A stretch of 64,000 nucleotides of DNA from Halovenus marina. GTDB taxonomy: Archaea; Halobacteriota; Halobacteria; Halobacteriales; Haloarculaceae. The position numbers were made by a program, and so were the translations under genes. The notes under the pieces were generated by a model. That model was not told where the DNA came from and ran no database searches. It saw nothing but the letters and a program-made list of their open reading frames with translations. Of the stretch, positions 32,576 through 40,765 are shown piece by piece; position 1 is the stretch's first letter; each line of letters begins with the position of its first letter. The stretch is from assembly GCF_051414115.1 (NCBI RefSeq), contig NZ_JBLKNZ010000001.1, positions 1,240,001-1,304,000 on the forward strand, read 5' to 3'.

Positions 32576-32647
32576 CTTTCACAATTGAAAGAACATCTAG
32601 AAGATATGTTGAGGGTTCACTGGTCGTTTTGCCGACCGAACTGCCGA

Positions 32648-33637
32648 TCAGGACTGCTGTTCGCGTGGCTCCCAGACGACGTTTTCCGGGCGTTCGCCTC
32701 GTGCGATGCGGTCGATGTTCCCGGCGATGAATCGCCAGCGGTGGTCGGCGGTCGGTTCCGTCCAGCCAGCGATGTGAGGCGTCATCACCACGTTGTCGAG
32801 TTCTCCGAATGGATGCGAGGCCGGTTCGCACCGCTCGTCGTGGTCGTCGGGATAGTTGTACCAGGTGTCGATCCCAGCCCCTGCAATCGTGCCCGCCGAG
32901 AGCGCGTCGTAGAGTGCGGCCTCGTCGACGACCGGTCCTCGGGCGACGTTGATCAGATATCCGTCCTCTCCGAGCGCGTCGAGTTCCGACGGTCCGATCA
33001 GGTGTTCTGTCTCCTCGGTCAGCGGGAGCGAGAGCACGGCCACGTCCGCGTCGTCTAGCAACCGGTCGAGTGCATCAGGTCCGACGACGTATTCGACGCC
33101 ATCCGGTGGGGATCCGGTCGGTTCGGAACTGCGCATCGCGACGACGTTCATTCCGAATGCGTCCGCCATGTCGACCAGCGCTCGCCCGATCCGACCGAAC
33201 CCGACGACGCCCATCGTCAGGCCGCCGAGTTCCTGCACCGTCCCCGTGATCTGTGGTTCGGGCCACTGTCCTTCTCTGAGGTCTCTGTCGATCGGTATCA
33301 GTCGGCGGCGTAATGCCAGCAAGAGCGTGAACACGTGCTCTGCGACGCCCGTCGCGTGGCCGTACACGTTGCAGAGATAGGCCGATGCGGGAAGCACCTC
33401 CCGTTCGTAGCTATCGACGCCCGCGCCGACCTGCTGGACGAGACGCACGCTCGACTCCCCCTCGAAATCGGGCCACTCACCGACGAGGACGTCTACCGTT
33501 TCCATGACAGACCTGATCGTGTCCTCGCTCGCGTCGTCAGGAATCGAGACGAATTCGACAGGTTCGGTGACGTGTTCGTCGAGGATCGGTTCCACCTCGG
33601 AGAGAAAGGATCCGTTCAGCGCGACGGTAGTTGCCAT
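32648..33637 (-). CDS. D-isomer-specific 2-hydroxyacid dehydrogenase 1
   Basis: 329 residues. The NAD-binding G-x-G-x-x-G is in VVGFGRIGRAL, the catalytic Arg in INVARGP and the catalytic His in TPHIAGW. The Glu that completes the relay in most members (as in DVFEEEP) is not seen: the segment reads GIDTWYNYPDD. It probably reduces or oxidises a 2-keto/2-hydroxy acid such as glyoxylate, hydroxypyruvate or a deoxy-keto acid. Same strand as propeller-LamG gene 2, 127 nt upstream of it. Confidence 0.86.
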   Translation of the reverse strand: MATTVALNGSFLSEVEPILDEHVTEPVEFVSIPDDASEDTIRSVMETVDVLVGEWPDFEGESSVRLVQQVGAGVDSYEREVLPASAYLCNVYGHATGVAEHVFTLLLALRRRLIPIDRDLREGQWPEPQITGTVQELGGLTMGVVGFGRIGRALVDMADAFGMNVVAMRSSEPTGSPPDGVEYVVGPDALDRLLDDADVAVLSLPLTEETEHLIGPSELDALGEDGYLINVARGPVVDEAALYDALSAGTIAGAGIDTWYNYPDDHDERCEPASHPFGELDNVVMTPHIAGWTEPTADHRWRFIAGNIDRIARGERPENVVWEPREQQS

Positions 33638-33734
33638 CGCCCGGACAGAGGACAGGGGACGAATTAAACCCTCGGTGTGGGTCGACCGGGCAGTTCTCAG
33701 TTCGGCGGAGGTTCTGGTTCAGCCCCTGCTCCCG

Positions 33735-34844
33735 TCACTCCGCTGGCGACTCGAACGTCAGAATGGTCTGGGGGTTCTCGATCGTGATCTGGTCGAGCGT
33801 GTCCTTCGAGACGCCCCGCCGTTCGAGCGTCGGGAGGATATTGTCGGGCAGGTGGCTGTAGCCGAAGCCACCGTACTCACGGCGCTGGATCTTCATGCAC
33901 ACGTCGTGTGAGAAGAGGAGTCGGTCCTCGTAGCCGTCGTCGATCAGTTCCAGCACGGCCTTCATTCGCTCCGGGTCGGAGGGCCACCCGTTGTCGTATT
34001 TCTCCATGAACAGTTCGGTCCCCCACAGGTCGTATTCGAGGTATGCCCCGCGGTCTGCGACCTCTCGCTGATAGTCCAGCGACTCCGGTTCGAGTTCGAG
34101 GCGGGACCTGTCCATGTGGCTGAAGACGACTCGGTCGGGGGCGAGTCCCTCCTCCTCGACGATGTCGAGGATGTCGAGCGCCCACCGGGAGGTGGGGTAG
34201 GTTCCGTTCTGGTGGGACTCGGGCGTTCGCCCCGGCGGATGGACGTTCAGCGGCGCACCGGTGCGGACGGCCGCTCTGGCACCTGCGCGCAACACTTTCT
34301 CCTCCTGGTCGTGGATCCGGTCACTGAGGCCGATCTCGCCGACGAGTCCCGCCCGAACGTCCGTGTCGTCGATCCCCTCGCGTACGTCGCTGACGAACTC
34401 TTCGGTGAGGTCTTCGACCGACGACTCGTCGACGTGAGCGGGATGAGCAGGTCGCGTGTAGTAGGCGGTTCCGTGGACGATGGTCAACCCAGTCGCTCGC
34501 GCAACGGCGCGGACGCGCTTCGGGTCGTCGCCGGTGTTTTTCGGGGTGACGTCGACCACGGACGCACCGCCTGCGCGGTAGTACTGTGAGAGTTCGTCGA
34601 TCGCTTCTTCGACTGATTCGAGTCGACCGTTGTGGCGGTTGTCGAGTGGGTTCCGGCGGATGTACCAGAGGTTATCGAGCGAGACCTCTTCGCGCGCCAG
34701 CGACCGCTCGTGGGCCGAGGACGGCATATCGAACCACGCCTCTACCAGGTCGATGAAGATGTGTTCGTGCGGGAGCGTGAGACCGAGGTCTTCCGGGGGA
34801 ATCGTACCCTCGACAGTGACGACGGATCCGGTGTCGTTCGACAT
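33735..34844 (-). CDS. Phosphotriesterase-family metal-dependent hydrolase (probable lactonase)
   Basis: 369 residues from the ATG at 34844. A TATA-like CTATTTTTA about 27 nt upstream supports it. The reading frame runs on to 35120, but that part is antisense to the aldehyde dehydrogenase. Metal ligands: His26-x-His28 in LPHEHIF, then GEIGLSD, FSHMDRS and LLFSHDV. The bridging position carries Glu (GEIG), as in phosphotriesterase homology proteins, rather than carbamylated Lys. Family members are mostly lactonases, which fits opening of a sugar lactone here. True organophosphate hydrolysis is unlikely to be the native role. Confidence 0.83.
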   Translation of the reverse strand: MSNDTGSVVTVEGTIPPEDLGLTLPHEHIFIDLVEAWFDMPSSAHERSLAREEVSLDNLWYIRRNPLDNRHNGRLESVEEAIDELSQYYRAGGASVVDVTPKNTGDDPKRVRAVARATGLTIVHGTAYYTRPAHPAHVDESSVEDLTEEFVSDVREGIDDTDVRAGLVGEIGLSDRIHDQEEKVLRAGARAAVRTGAPLNVHPPGRTPESHQNGTYPTSRWALDILDIVEEEGLAPDRVVFSHMDRSRLELEPESLDYQREVADRGAYLEYDLWGTELFMEKYDNGWPSDPERMKAVLELIDDGYEDRLLFSHDVCMKIQRREYGGFGYSHLPDNILPTLERRGVSKDTLDQITIENPQTILTFESPAE

Positions 34845-34923
34845 AACGAGTGAACAGACCCGTTCGCGGTAAAAATAGGTTGTGCAGCCAGACGCTGTGA
34901 ATCTGGGTGACGTGAGACGGCTC

Positions 34924-36408
34924 TCAGGGCTGCTCGTCTCGCACGTTCCCCGTGTCGATGGTGACGTTTTTGATCTGGGAGAGTTCCTCGATGGAGTACC
35001 GTCCACCGAGGCGACCACTGCCGCTGTCTCGCCCACTGTAGCCGCCGAAGGGGGTGTGTTGCTCCCAGTAGCAACTCCCCTCGTTGATGTGGACAGTCCC
35101 GGTCTTGATCGCGTCGGCAAAGCGGTGCGCGCGGTCGATCCGACTCGTGAACACGCCGGAGATCAGCCCCGTCCCGTGAGTGTTGGCCAGGTCGATCGCC
35201 TCCTCCTCGGAACTGAACGAGGTGATCGGCGCGACCGGGCCGAAGGTCTCCTCCTGGAACACGGTCATCTCCGGCGTGACGCCGGTGAGGACGCTCGGCG
35301 ACAGGAACAGGTCGCTCGGCGCGTCCGCCATCGGTCCGCCCTCGAGTTCGAAGGTCGCACCCTTCTCTCTGGCGTCGTCGAGGTGGCTCACCACCTTCGA
35401 GAAGACACCCTCGTTGTTCATCGGCCCGAGGTCGGTGCTGTCCTCCAGCGGGTCACCAACAGTGTACTCCTCGGCCCGTTCGACGAACTGCGAGACGAAT
35501 TCGTCGTGGACCGACTCGTCGACGAGTACGCGCTCGCCCCCGGCGCAGTCTTGCCCGGAGTTCGCGAAGCAACTGAAGACTGCTCGCTCGACTGCCGCCT
35601 CGATGTTCGCATCATCGAGGACGACAATCGGGCCGTTTCCGCCGAGTTCGAGGAGTGTCGGCTTCGTGCCAGCGGCTTGGGCCACCGCCTCACCGGTCGC
35701 CGGACTCCCGGTGAAGCCGACGGCGTGTGTACCCGCGTTCTGTGCCACCTCGTTGCCGACCGTCGCGCCGTCGCCGGTCACGACGTTGATCGCGCCGTCC
35801 GGAATTGACGTCTCCTGGATGACCTCTGCGATTTTCATCGCGATGACCGACGTCGACGGCGCAGGGACCCAGATGAGGCTGTTCCCGCAGGCGATTCCCG
35901 GAGCGAGATACTCGATAGGGATGGCGACTGGGTAGTTCCAGGGGGTGATGACGCCGACGATGCCGTGTGGTTTCCGAGTGGTGTAGATTCGCTTGTCTGG
36001 GTTCTCGGAGGGATGTGTCGCCGGTTCATCTCGCTTGATGTCTTCGGCGGCCATCCGCCAGAGGTTCGCTCCCCCTTCGATTTCACCCGCAGCGTCTTCG
36101 AGCGGCTTTCCCTGATCGCGGGAGAGCCACTCGGCGAGTTCATCCTGGTTGTCCTCCATCGCGTCGGCAACCTCGTGGCAGAGTTCCGCTCGCTCGAAAG
36201 CAGTCATCGATTCCAGTTCCGGCTGAACCGCTGCTGCGGCGTCTATCGCCCGTTGAACGTCGTCACGGCTGCCCGACGTCAACTCGCCGAGTGTGTCTCC
36301 CGTCGCCGGGTCGATAGTGGTAAAGGTGTTCTCGGAACTGTCGTCGAACTCGCCGTCGACGAACAGTCCGTATCGATCAACACTGCCAGTCCGTACGTTT
36401 CGGGCCAT
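34924..36408 (-). CDS. NAD(P)-dependent aldehyde dehydrogenase
   Basis: 494 residues from the ATG at 36408. A GTG at 36423 is in frame, but TTTATAAA at 36432-36439 lies about 28 nt before the ATG and favours a leaderless start there. Catalytic Cys is in FANSGQDCAGGER (near residue 288) and the general base Glu in LLELGGNGP (near 254). The PWNYP motif is present. The usual cofactor Lys of the KPAE motif is replaced (WVPAPSTS). In a Weimberg-type route this class oxidises 2-oxoglutarate semialdehyde. A GTTC/GAAC inverted repeat lies upstream. Confidence 0.88.
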   Translation of the reverse strand: MARNVRTGSVDRYGLFVDGEFDDSSENTFTTIDPATGDTLGELTSGSRDDVQRAIDAAAAVQPELESMTAFERAELCHEVADAMEDNQDELAEWLSRDQGKPLEDAAGEIEGGANLWRMAAEDIKRDEPATHPSENPDKRIYTTRKPHGIVGVITPWNYPVAIPIEYLAPGIACGNSLIWVPAPSTSVIAMKIAEVIQETSIPDGAINVVTGDGATVGNEVAQNAGTHAVGFTGSPATGEAVAQAAGTKPTLLELGGNGPIVVLDDANIEAAVERAVFSCFANSGQDCAGGERVLVDESVHDEFVSQFVERAEEYTVGDPLEDSTDLGPMNNEGVFSKVVSHLDDAREKGATFELEGGPMADAPSDLFLSPSVLTGVTPEMTVFQEETFGPVAPITSFSSEEEAIDLANTHGTGLISGVFTSRIDRAHRFADAIKTGTVHINEGSCYWEQHTPFGGYSGRDSGSGRLGGRYSIEELSQIKNVTIDTGNVRDEQP

Positions 36409-36454
36409 ATCTAACGTCTTCACACCTCCCGTTTATAAATTTTTGACGCCGAGC

Positions 36455-36470
36455 GTTCTCGCCTTCGAAC
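36455..36470. promoter_or_regulatory. GTTC-N8-GAAC inverted repeat upstream of aldehyde dehydrogenase
   Basis: GTTCTCGCCTTCGAAC followed by AGGT. The IclR promoter site at 57318 has the same outer sequence, GTTCT...CGAACAGGT, but one more spacer base. It lies 15 nt upstream of the minus-strand TATA element. Candidate IclR-family operator. A run of nine C (36479-36487) follows it. Confidence 0.4.
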
Positions 36471-36638
36471 AGGTCCTACCCCCCCCCGCTCGGCCGCCCG
36501 ATACCGTGGGTGTGCATAACAATTATACTGTCGGGGCGATAGCGTCCAACAGAATGACTCTGATCGCAGCCCGGCGGTGTGGTGTATTGTCAACGTACCG
36601 TACTAAACGACGGCAGAGCGACAGCTGGCAGAGATAAT

Positions 36639-37586
36639 ATGAGCTGGATCAGCTACGCTGCGAAGCGTACCGTGGTCAGTATTGGCGTTCTCCTCGGGGC
36701 GTCGGTGCTGATATTCTCCATCGTTCGGCTTGTTCCGGGTGACGCCGCGCAGATCATCCTCGGACAGTTCGCCCAGGAGGGGGCGCTGGAGGCGCTCCGG
36801 GAGCGTCTCGGTCTCGATGTTCCGGTGTGGAAACAGTACTTCATCTGGCTCGGTGACGTCATCACGATGGACTGGGGGAACAGCCTGATAAACGACCAGT
36901 CTGTCCAAAAACTCCTGCTCCAGCGGTATCCGCGGTCGTTCCAGCTCGCGCTGTTTGGCATGGTGATCGCACTCATCCTGGCGTTCCCGCTGGGAATCTT
37001 CGGAGCAGTCAATCGAAACTCTCCGATCGATTACCTCGCACTCTTTTTCTCACAGATCGGCATCGCAATCCCGAGTTTCGTCATCGGGATTTTCTTCATT
37101 CTGTTTTTCGCCGATTACCTCAGCATACTCCCGCCCTCGGGATACACGCCTCTTCTGGAGGACCCCGTCGGAAACTTTCAGCACGCCTTTTTACCGGCCC
37201 TGTCGCTGGGGGTGATCAACGCGGCGGTGTTCACCAGGTATCTCCGGTCTGAGATGCTCGAAGAACTCGGCAAGGATTACGTCCAGACGGCGCGGGCATT
37301 CGGCCACCCACCGCGACGTGTCGTCCTCAAGTACGTGCTCCGGAACGCATTTCTTCCGACGCTGACTGTGATCGGCATCCAGTTCGGGTACATGATCGGC
37401 GGTCTCGTCATCATCGAGGAGGTGTTCGCCTATCCGGGCGTCGGCCGACTCGTGTTGAACAGTATCCTCGAACGAGACTATCCAGTGGTCCAGATCGGGT
37501 TGCTCGCGCTGACGACGACGTTCATCGTCGTCAACCTCGTCGTGGACCTGCTCTACGGCCTCCTCGATCCGAAAATCAGGTACTAA
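36639..37586 (+). CDS. Dpp/Opp-type ABC transporter permease (DppB-like), importer 2
   Basis: 315 residues from the ATG at 36639 (MSWISYAAKRTVVSIGVLL). The frame is open from 36579, but the added residues lack the canonical N-terminal helix. About six helices, with the EAA loop GKDYVQTARAFGHPPRR and the PGVGRLV motif near the C-terminus. TACTAAAC about 35 nt upstream may be its TATA element. First gene of importer 2; 3 nt separate it from the next permease. Confidence 0.9.
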   Translation: MSWISYAAKRTVVSIGVLLGASVLIFSIVRLVPGDAAQIILGQFAQEGALEALRERLGLDVPVWKQYFIWLGDVITMDWGNSLINDQSVQKLLLQRYPRSFQLALFGMVIALILAFPLGIFGAVNRNSPIDYLALFFSQIGIAIPSFVIGIFFILFFADYLSILPPSGYTPLLEDPVGNFQHAFLPALSLGVINAAVFTRYLRSEMLEELGKDYVQTARAFGHPPRRVVLKYVLRNAFLPTLTVIGIQFGYMIGGLVIIEEVFAYPGVGRLVLNSILERDYPVVQIGLLALTTTFIVVNLVVDLLYGLLDPKIRY

Positions 37587-37589
37587 CTC

Positions 37590-38504
37590 ATGAGTTCAGA
37601 ATCCACCTCTCTCCGTGACCGTCTCACTGGGCGGATCGAGCAGAACAGTCAACGAAAGGCGATGATCCGGCGATTCAAGCAGAATCGACTCGGGATGGTC
37701 GGTCTGGGTCTCTCGATCGTATACATCCTCATCGCAGTGATCGGGCCACTGCTGATCACCAGCGATCCCACCTCGATCAATCCGACGGTGCGGTTCCAGA
37801 ACCCCTCGCTCGAACACCTGTTCGGAACGGACCGGTACGGCCGTGACGTGCTCATCCGAACGATATACGGTGCCCGGATCAGCCTTCGTGTCGCAGTGAT
37901 CGTCACGATCTCCTCGACGGTCGTCGGTGTCTTCCTCGGGCTTCTCGCGGGGTTCTACGGCGGGAAGGTCGACGAAGCGATCATGCGTGTCATCGACGTG
38001 ATGTTCGCCTTCCCGAGTATCCTTCTCGCACTCGTCATCGTCGCGATTCTGGGTCCCGGTCTGAATCGGGCGATTCTCGCCCTCTCGATTGCGTTCGTTC
38101 CGCCCATGGTGCGTGTCACGCGGGGAAGCGCGCTCTCGGTTCGGGAAGAGGAGTACGTCCTCGCCGCGATATCCTACGGCGAGAGTAGCTTCGGGATCAT
38201 GCGCCGGGACATGCTCCCGAACCTGCTCTCTGCGGTGATCGTCCAGGCGACGATCACGTTCGCGTATTCGATCATCGCGGAGGCTGGGCTGTCGTATCTC
38301 GCCTTGAGCGCCTCGCCGCCGACTCCGACGTGGGGTGCGATCATCAGCGAGGGGCAAAACACGATCGAACTCGCGCCCTGGGTCATCATGTTCCCCAGTC
38401 TGTCGATTCTCGTCACCGTCCTCGGACTGACGTTTTTCGGCATCGGGTTGCGCGACGCGCTCGATCCAAAGACTGACACCGACGAGAAGGGAGGTGCAAT
38501 CTAA
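37590..38504 (+). CDS. Dpp/Opp-type ABC transporter permease (DppC-like), importer 2
   Basis: 304 residues. DppC layout: charged N-terminal arm, first helix, HLFGTDRYGRDVLIR and the EAA loop EEYVLAAISYGES. The stop overlaps the ATG of the fused ATPase by one base (TAATG). Shorter and more bacterial-looking than the DppC-like protein of importer 1, so the two importers are not recent duplicates. Confidence 0.91.
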   Translation: MSSESTSLRDRLTGRIEQNSQRKAMIRRFKQNRLGMVGLGLSIVYILIAVIGPLLITSDPTSINPTVRFQNPSLEHLFGTDRYGRDVLIRTIYGARISLRVAVIVTISSTVVGVFLGLLAGFYGGKVDEAIMRVIDVMFAFPSILLALVIVAILGPGLNRAILALSIAFVPPMVRVTRGSALSVREEEYVLAAISYGESSFGIMRRDMLPNLLSAVIVQATITFAYSIIAEAGLSYLALSASPPTPTWGAIISEGQNTIELAPWVIMFPSLSILVTVLGLTFFGIGLRDALDPKTDTDEKGGAI

Positions 38505-40630
38505 TGGCAGACCCACTCCTCGAAGTCCGCAATCTGTCGACGCAGTTCGAGACCAAGGACGGAACTGTTCACGCGGTAAACGACGTCAGTTTCACCATCG
38601 AACAGGGCGAGACGTTCGGCTTCGTCGGTGAGAGCGGGGCCGGAAAGTCCGTCACCGGGAAGTCCATCATCGGACTGATACAGGATCCCGGACGGATCAC
38701 CGACGGCGAAGTTCGATTCAAGGGCCAGGACCTGCAGGAGATGAGCGAGGCGGAACTCCGGTCGGTTCGCGGAAACGAAATCTCGATGATCTTCCAGGAC
38801 CCGATGACGTCGCTCAACCCATCCTACACCATCGAGACACAGATCACCGACATCATCAAGCACCACCGCGACGTCTCCCACGAGAGCGCACGAACGCGTG
38901 CGATCGAACTGCTCGACCGTGTCGGCATTCCCGACGCAAAGAGCCGGATCGACGACTATCCACACCAGTTCAGCGGTGGAATGCGCCAGCGTGCACTCAT
39001 CGCGATGGCGCTGTCCTGTGACCCGGATCTGGTCATCGCTGACGAACCGACAACCGCACTCGATGTGACCACACAGGCACAGATTCTGGAGTTGCTCGAC
39101 GAACTCCAGCACGAGTACGACCTCTCCGTACACCTGATCACTCACGACATGGGCGTCATCGCGGAGATGTGCGACCGGATCGCAGTCATGTACGCTGGCG
39201 AAATCGTCGAGAAGGGAACGGTCGACGGTCTCTTCGACGCTCCTCGCCATCCCTACACACTCGGGTTACTGAAGGCGATTCCGCGGATCGATGACCAGCG
39301 GACGAAACTTGATCCCATCGAGGGGACGATGCCGGACCTCATCGAGATGCCGAGTGGCTGTAGCTTCCATCCCCGCTGCCCCTACGCCACAGAACAGTGC
39401 GAGGCCGAGGACCCAGATCTTGAACCAGTCGAGGCCGGACCCGGCGGCCGCCACGAGTCGGCCTGTTTCCACGTCGACGACATCGACTTCGCGGCCGACC
39501 AACAGATCGAGGCCGACGACACCGAGCGCGACAGACAGATCGGCGAGACGCTCATCGACGTTCAGAACCTCAAGAAGTACTTCACACCCGAGTCTGAAAC
39601 CTGGGCCGACCGGCTGTTCGGCAACCGCTCGTACGTTCACGCCGTCGACGACGTGTCGCTCACGATCAAGGAGGGCGAAACGCTGGGTCTGGTCGGCGAG
39701 TCTGGCTGTGGAAAGACCACGCTCGGCCGGACACTGACGCGCCTGTACGAACCCGACGAGGGGAAAATCGTGTACGCGGGAACCGATCTCACAGAACTGG
39801 GGCGGCGAGAGCTACGGGACGCGGGTTCGGATCTGCAGGTCATCTTCCAGAACCCCTTTTCCAGTCTCAATCCGCGGATGACGATCAAGGAGGTCATCGG
39901 TCGTCCGATGGAAATTCACGACATCGTCTCTTCGGAGCAGGAGAAACGCGACCGCGTCGTCGAACTGCTCGAAACGGTCGGACTCGAAGCGAGTCACATC
40001 GACCGCTACCCCCACGAGTTCAGCGGCGGGCAGAAACAGCGGATCGGCATCGCGAGAGCGCTCGCCGTCGAACCGGACTTTATCGTCGCTGATGAACCGG
40101 TGAGCGCGCTCGATGCGAGCGTGCAGGCGAGCATCCTGAACACGCTGATGGATCTTCAGGAGGAGTTCGGACTCACCTATCTGTTCATCGCTCACGACCT
40201 GAACGTCGTCCAGCACATCGCCGACCGCATCGCCGTGATGTATCTGGGCGAAATCGTCGAGTCCGGCACTGTCGATGAACTCTTCGACTCGCCACACCAT
40301 CCCTACACCGAGATACTGCTTTCGTCGATCCCACAGCCCGACCCCGACGCTGCGCGCGACCGCATCCTTCCTCAGGGCGAACCACCAAGCCCAATCGACC
40401 CGCCGTCAGGGTGTCGGTTCCACACGCGATGTCCCTACGCGATGGAGGAGTGCAAAACCGAAGTCCCAGACTACCACGACGTGGGCGACGGGCACGACAT
40501 CCACTGTCATCTCTTCGACGAGGAACTCCAGCGCGAGAAGGGCTTTACTGTCGACGAGATTATGACTGGGGGCGAGTTGCTCCCGAGCCAGAAGGAACAG
40601 TCGGATCCGAAGCCGTCCGACACGGACTAA
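38504..40630 (+). CDS. Fused double ABC ATPase (DppD-DppF), importer 2
   Basis: 708 residues, two complete ATPase units in one chain. Unit 1: Walker A GESGAGKS (42-49), signature FSGGMRQR, Walker B VIADEPTTALD, then the Cys-rich SGCSFHPRCPYATEQC tail near 285. Unit 2 starts near residue 350: Walker A GESGCGKT near 398, signature FSGGQKQR, Walker B IVADEPVSALDAS, tail SGCRFHTRCPYAMEEC. Importer 1 keeps these as two genes. The fusion fixes 1:1 stoichiometry. A short acidic linker joins the units. Confidence 0.92.
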   Translation: MADPLLEVRNLSTQFETKDGTVHAVNDVSFTIEQGETFGFVGESGAGKSVTGKSIIGLIQDPGRITDGEVRFKGQDLQEMSEAELRSVRGNEISMIFQDPMTSLNPSYTIETQITDIIKHHRDVSHESARTRAIELLDRVGIPDAKSRIDDYPHQFSGGMRQRALIAMALSCDPDLVIADEPTTALDVTTQAQILELLDELQHEYDLSVHLITHDMGVIAEMCDRIAVMYAGEIVEKGTVDGLFDAPRHPYTLGLLKAIPRIDDQRTKLDPIEGTMPDLIEMPSGCSFHPRCPYATEQCEAEDPDLEPVEAGPGGRHESACFHVDDIDFAADQQIEADDTERDRQIGETLIDVQNLKKYFTPESETWADRLFGNRSYVHAVDDVSLTIKEGETLGLVGESGCGKTTLGRTLTRLYEPDEGKIVYAGTDLTELGRRELRDAGSDLQVIFQNPFSSLNPRMTIKEVIGRPMEIHDIVSSEQEKRDRVVELLETVGLEASHIDRYPHEFSGGQKQRIGIARALAVEPDFIVADEPVSALDASVQASILNTLMDLQEEFGLTYLFIAHDLNVVQHIADRIAVMYLGEIVESGTVDELFDSPHHPYTEILLSSIPQPDPDAARDRILPQGEPPSPIDPPSGCRFHTRCPYAMEECKTEVPDYHDVGDGHDIHCHLFDEELQREKGFTVDEIMTGGELLPSQKEQSDPKPSDTD

Positions 40631-40684
40631 CCACCTGTTCGGCACTCTCGTGACACGCGGGAAATCGCTCGCTCACCTTCGAGA

Positions 40685-40737
40685 GCGAATTCGGCTCGAA
40701 TCGGACTCACCATCGAGAAAGCGAATTCGACTCGAAT
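40685..40737. repeat. Direct repeat between convergent genes
   Basis: Two 17-nt copies, GCGAATTCGGCTCGAAT (40685-40701) and GCGAATTCGACTCGAAT (40721-40737), 36 nt apart start to start and differing at one base. Each contains palindromic CGAATTCG. They fill the 135-nt gap between the fused ATPase and the convergent binding protein. Possibly a bidirectional terminator/processing element, or binding sites. Confidence 0.6.
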
Positions 40738-40765
40738 GAAAGAGACGAAAGCCGCCGTTCTCAGC

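Noticed and set aside
33735..35120. N-terminal extension of the phosphotriesterase-family protein to 461 residues
   Set aside because: The extra 92 residues are Ser/Thr/Arg-rich antisense of the aldehyde dehydrogenase; a TATA element directly upstream of 34844 fits the shorter start.
36479..36487. Run of nine C as a contingency (phase-variable) tract
   Set aside because: It lies in intergenic DNA between divergent promoters, not in a coding frame. It may only be a site prone to sequencing error.
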